Shown here piece by piece: positions 51,910 to 55,244 of a stretch of 55,244 nt of DNA (position 1 is the first letter of the stretch; each line of letters starts with the position of its first letter). Position numbers and translations under genes: made by a program. Below the pieces are notes generated by a model. It saw only the letters and a program-made list of their open reading frames with translations, did no database searches and was not told the origin of the DNA. Source of the stretch: Rhodospirillaceae bacterium (GTDB lineage Bacteria > Pseudomonadota > Alphaproteobacteria > Rhodospirillales > JABHCV01); assembly GCA_013204045.1 (NCBI GenBank), contig JABMOQ010000079.1, positions 1 to 55,244 on the forward strand. The letters are read 5' to 3'.

Positions 51910-54306
51910 ATGATTTTTCGTTATTTTCGCCTCTTCATGCTTTCGCCGATCCTTTTGGTCGTCAGCCTCGCGGCTTTTGCGCAAGACGCTGTCACCTTCG
52001 AAAAGCTGCTCCGTTCGTGGGAGCGCACCATCGAAAAAGTCGAAAGTCGCGTTCAGAGCGGTCATACAGGTAGCCTGGAAGAACGCGACCTTCGCGACCA
52101 GCTACAGGAAATCGTGCAATCCGCCGTTGTGGAACGCGACGCAGCGGTCAAGCAGGTCGCGCAAACCCAGGGGCTGCTCAAGGCCCTCGGTCCCCAACCG
52201 ACGGGAGAGGAAGCCAAGCCTGAGACCCCGACAATACAAACACGCCGAAAAAATCTAGTCGATGCACTGGTAAGCCAAGATGGCAAGGCCAAACAGGCCG
52301 AATTGATCATTGCCAAGGCGGATCAGGTTATCGCCAGGATTGGCGGACGCTCTCGCGAACGGCTGAAGGCCGCGCTGGTCGAACGCACCGTCACCCCGCT
52401 CCGATACAATACATGGGCGATCGCCGTGCCCGAGGCTGTCAGGATTTTCGACGCCTCTTTCATAGAGGCCTCCCGAGCCTGGTGGGATCGCGTCCGAAGC
52501 AACCCAGATAAACAAACATCTGTGTTGACCAGTCTTTTCATTGCCCTGGGCGCCGCATTTATCAGCTGGCCACTCAGTCGATGGCTCCGCGCACACTACG
52601 GTCGGGTTCCGGAGATCGATAGTCCCGGCTATGCGCGCCGACTCTTGGCGGGATTGGTGGAAGGTGGCGGGCGATCCCTGGCCCCAATCATTTTGGTTCT
52701 GGTGGCAGGCGCCTTGATCATCAATGGCGGTCTCGTCGAAGGCCCTTTGATAACCGTCGTTCAGGCATTGGTGCGAAATCTCGTCCTATTCTTCTTCGGT
52801 TACGCCTTGATCAATGCCTCGCTCGCTGCGCGCAACCATCAATGGCGACTGCTCGACTTCGAAGCCGAATCCTCTCGACTGCTCGTTTTCAGGCTTAAGC
52901 TCACACTCGGGGCGTTTCTTTTTTTCGAAGGCGCTCGTCAGGCAGTCTCCTGGACCACGCTGTCTGCGGAGATGGAGAGTGTTCTCACCCTGCTCTTTAC
53001 TCTCGTCCTCACACCGCTTCTGATTTCTTTGCTGAGTTCAAAAATTTGGGGACAGTTTTCGTCCGATGAAAAGGCGGCAGCGGGGCCAGTGACGTCAAGG
53101 TACCAACGTCTGCGTGTTTTCCTGATCATCTCCCTGATAGCGTTACCGATCCTGTCAATAATCGGCTTCCCGGGGCTGGCGACCTATCTGACCAGAGCCG
53201 TGGTGATGAGCGGCTTGTTCCTGGGAGGTATTGGATTGCTCAGGAGCATCGGGCGGGAAACCCTAGCCGCTTCCCTGGATTCCAACCGACCTCTGGGTCG
53301 CAAGATTTTGGATGTTCTCGCCCTGAAACGCGGGTCCAGCCAACAGGTGTTGTTCTGGCTTCGCTTTCTTCTGGATATCGGGCTTCTTCTCTTCGCCGCA
53401 ATGGTTTTGTTGCCCGTGTGGGGATTGGGCGCGGGGGACACAGCAACATCGGCGGCCAAATTCATGGGCGGCATCCAGATCGGCTCCTACACATTTTCGC
53501 TTTCGGATATTTTGATCGGGTTGTTGCTGTTCACCATCATCATCTTCCTGACCCGCTTAGCCCAAAAGGGTTTGGACCGTCACATTTTGCCGAATCTGAC
53601 CAAAGACAAAGGTGTTCAGGACGCCTTGAAAACCGGCTTCGGGTATATCGGGAGTATTATTGCGGTGCTGGTCACCGTTTCCGTCCTTGGGCTGGATCTG
53701 ACCAATCTGGCGCTGATTGCCGGTGCGCTTTCCGTCGGTATCGGTTTTGGCCTGCAGAATGTAGTAAATAACTTCGTTTCGGGCCTGATCCTGTTGGCGG
53801 AACGCCCCATCAAGCCGGGCGACTGGGTGGTCGTTGGTGGCCACGAAGGGACGGTGAAGAAAGTCAACGTGCGTTCGACCGAAATCGAGACGTTCCAGCG
53901 CGCCAGCGTCATCATGCCCAACGCGGACCTGATCTCTAATCCGGTCATCAACTGGACCCACAAGAATATGACGGGGCGCGTTGAAATTGTCGTCGGCGTC
54001 GCTTACGGCACCGACCCGCATCTGGTGCAATCGGTGCTACTGGACTGCGCCCGGACACACCCGAACGTCCTCGCCAATCCCGAGCCGTTCGTGCTGTTCA
54101 TCGATTTCGGCGAAAGCTCCCTAAATTTCGAACTTCGCGCCTATCTCGCCAACGTGGAAAAGCGCTTGCATACCGCTTCCGAAATACGCTTTGCCATCCA
54201 CTTCGCGCTTAAGGAGAAAGGGATCGAAATTCCATTCCCGCAGCGGGTGCTGCATTTTACCTCGCCTCCTCCCGGAGTTCCCTCCGCGGGAGATGAAAAG
54301 GTGTAG
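51910..54306 (+). CDS. Large mechanosensitive channel of the MscS/MscK type
   Basis: 798 residues from ATG at 51910. Signal peptide (FMLSPILLVVSLAAFAQDA), a periplasmic coiled-coil region of about 170 residues (DUF3772-like), then about nine to ten membrane segments. The C-terminal third carries the MscS pore and beta domain: ALSVGIGFGLQNVVNNFVSG, LILLAERPIKPGDWVVVGGH, EGTVKKVNVRSTEIETFQRA and PNADLISNPVINWTHKNMTG. It releases solutes at hypo-osmotic shock. It probably shares a transcript with zntB. Confidence 0.9.
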   Translation: MIFRYFRLFMLSPILLVVSLAAFAQDAVTFEKLLRSWERTIEKVESRVQSGHTGSLEERDLRDQLQEIVQSAVVERDAAVKQVAQTQGLLKALGPQPTGEEAKPETPTIQTRRKNLVDALVSQDGKAKQAELIIAKADQVIARIGGRSRERLKAALVERTVTPLRYNTWAIAVPEAVRIFDASFIEASRAWWDRVRSNPDKQTSVLTSLFIALGAAFISWPLSRWLRAHYGRVPEIDSPGYARRLLAGLVEGGGRSLAPIILVLVAGALIINGGLVEGPLITVVQALVRNLVLFFFGYALINASLAARNHQWRLLDFEAESSRLLVFRLKLTLGAFLFFEGARQAVSWTTLSAEMESVLTLLFTLVLTPLLISLLSSKIWGQFSSDEKAAAGPVTSRYQRLRVFLIISLIALPILSIIGFPGLATYLTRAVVMSGLFLGGIGLLRSIGRETLAASLDSNRPLGRKILDVLALKRGSSQQVLFWLRFLLDIGLLLFAAMVLLPVWGLGAGDTATSAAKFMGGIQIGSYTFSLSDILIGLLLFTIIIFLTRLAQKGLDRHILPNLTKDKGVQDALKTGFGYIGSIIAVLVTVSVLGLDLTNLALIAGALSVGIGFGLQNVVNNFVSGLILLAERPIKPGDWVVVGGHEGTVKKVNVRSTEIETFQRASVIMPNADLISNPVINWTHKNMTGRVEIVVGVAYGTDPHLVQSVLLDCARTHPNVLANPEPFVLFIDFGESSLNFELRAYLANVEKRLHTASEIRFAIHFALKEKGIEIPFPQRVLHFTSPPPGVPSAGDEKV

Positions 54307-54321
54307 GCGTTTCGCCCGCCC

Positions 54322-54903
54322 TCACTTGACCAACAAATCCGTCGCCAAGGCCCGGCAGGAAACGCTGACGGCCGGTTCTGTCGTGGTGGTTAGCGAAACC
54401 GTAAAATAGGTGATTTGTCCGAGCTGCTCCCCCACGGATAGCGCCTCCTTAACCGAACCTATAGGTTCATGGGTGAACTGAATGCCAATCCGCCGCCGGA
54501 GGCGTTCGCCGGTCGACAATTGTGAGGTGTAATCCGTCAGGCCGACACGGAACATTCTGAGGATCGTGCTCCTGCGTTTATCGAGGCACTGCAAACGCAA
54601 AGTCTCCATGTTGTCGGCGCTCTCGGTCTGCAGGTTGAACAGGATATTGATAATACCCTCGTCGTGTTTGTAGCTCACGCTCGACGTCGGCTGCGTGCCC
54701 GGCTTAGTCACCATCCTCGACACCGTATCCAGGGCTGCCTTGCGTAGACGTTTCATGCCCATATCGAAAAGCGTTGTTGGTTCTTTCTGCAGATAGGACA
54801 AAGTCCCACGCCCCTGACTCATCTCCTGATCCTGCGCAAAGGCCAAAGTAGACAGCACTACCGTCAAAGACACCAGCGCGGCTTGAAATTTTTTTAAAGC
54901 CAT
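54322..54903 (-). CDS. Secreted protein of unknown function
   Basis: 193 residues from ATG at 54903 (MALKKFQAALVSLTVVLSTL), with signal peptide cleaved near AFA. The mature part is a mixed alpha/beta domain with two or three Cys; I do not recognise it. It is convergent with the mscS-like gene (15-base gap), inside the IS3-bounded segment. Confidence 0.6.
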   Translation of the reverse strand: MALKKFQAALVSLTVVLSTLAFAQDQEMSQGRGTLSYLQKEPTTLFDMGMKRLRKAALDTVSRMVTKPGTQPTSSVSYKHDEGIINILFNLQTESADNMETLRLQCLDKRRSTILRMFRVGLTDYTSQLSTGERLRRRIGIQFTHEPIGSVKEALSVGEQLGQITYFTVSLTTTTEPAVSVSCRALATDLLVK

Positions 54904-55168
54904 CAATATATCCTCTGATATGGCCGCCCATAACAAGACATCAAATTATGGGGCCTGAAATACTGGAAACAAGGACTACTCTCGCACCCACTTCAAATAA
55001 TCTTTTTTGAAGACCTTATCTTCCAAGGGCAAACCTCCGCTGTCCGTACGGTTTGTGGTAAGAAAGTACAACGCTTATTTTTGACATCGATTCGGCACAG
55101 AAATCACCCAAGCTACTATTCTGACGCTCTCATCTTAAATATTTCCAAAAACAATTGCACACCATAAA
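54904..55168. other. AT-rich intergenic stretch
   Basis: 265 bases with no recognisable gene. It ends exactly where the right IS3 stump begins, and should contain the promoter of the secreted-protein gene. Confidence 0.4.
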
Positions 55169-55233
55169 TCCAAACAGGCCCATAACCAGAACAGGCCAAA
55201 CTAATGAATGAGGACAAGTTGGGAAGCAGGTCA
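55169..55233 (+). pseudogene. IS3-family transposase C-terminal stump (right, plus strand)
   Basis: SKQAHNQNRPN and stop (TAA 55202-55204), followed by TGAATGAGGACAAGTTGGGA and AGCAGGTCA, an IS3-type end. Only about 11 residues remain; before 55169 there is no transposase similarity. The 29-base core TCCAAACAGGCCCATAACCA + GAACAGGCC is shared with the left stump, in opposite orientation. Confidence 0.82.
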
Positions 55234-55244
55234 CAGACAAAGAA

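Overview
The window reads as chromosomal DNA of a free-living, flagellated alphaproteobacterium, most likely of the Rhodospirillales type. Evidence: the CtrA response regulator and its phosphotransferase ChpT lie beside flagellar and chemotaxis genes, two exact CtrA half-sites precede ctrA, a CIRCE operator and RpoH-like promoter precede groES, and there is an RquA-like protein and a tungsten-type NAD-linked formate dehydrogenase. The core is GC-rich; both flanks (about 1-4.9 kb and 42.6-55.2 kb) are visibly more AT-rich and full of gene fragments. No rRNA, tRNA or CRISPR array was seen.

Layout. 0-4.9 kb is accessory: the 5' part of an IS1380-type transposase, a decapitated type III restriction methyltransferase (mod), a chemoreceptor-like sensor stub with a small membrane partner, a secreted dienelactone-hydrolase-like protein and a methyltransferase, with two copies of a dispersed intergenic repeat. 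4.9-16.4 kb is core: gamma-glutamyltransferase, a QueF-like protein without catalytic residues, fliJ-fliI, ctrA, and the run chpT-cheA-cheY-cheB-cheR, with no separate cheW but two CheW-like domains and a receiver in CheA. 16.5-27.8 kb is a formate/tungsten/molybdopterin module: fused NuoE-NuoF-type beta subunit, catalytic alpha subunit, fdhD, tungstate transporter tupBCA, an excisionase-HTH/substrate-binding regulator with a lipoprotein gene, moaA, then nadK. 27.8-34.0 kb carries pyrD, small proteins and two FAD-dependent amine oxidoreductases. 33.9-35.2 kb is a divergent rhodanese / metallo-beta-lactamase pair with a small inverted repeat between them, suggesting sulfide or persulfide detoxification. 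35.3-39.9 kb is a surface-sugar cluster: two CMP-sugar-synthetase-like enzymes, a glycosyltransferase, an RquA-like methyltransferase-fold protein, a TIM-barrel sugar isomerase and a PilZ protein. 40-42.6 kb holds a PAS protein, a small helical protein and glpK.

42.6-55.2 kb is a patchwork: orphan ParS/MbcA-type antitoxin, truncated 7Fe ferredoxin, an AT-richer MFS transporter, then about 10 kb lying between two inverted stumps of the same IS3-family transposase tail. Between the stumps are groES-groEL (CIRCE plus RpoH-like promoter), cbpA-cbpM, a fragment of the Anbu proteasome-like protease, a CDF metal exporter, half a GGDEF domain, a ZntB/CorA-type transporter, an MscK-like mechanosensitive channel and a secreted protein: a protein-stress, metal and osmotic-stress set.

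Most notable: the inverted IS3 stumps around the stress genes, the self-contained tungsten/formate module, the RquA-like gene inside a sugar operon, the cheW-less chemotaxis run headed by chpT, and the dispersed repeat family (four clear copies, one overlapping a stop codon). I did not find one clearly undescribed defence or mobile system; the claims are limited to what the sequence shows.
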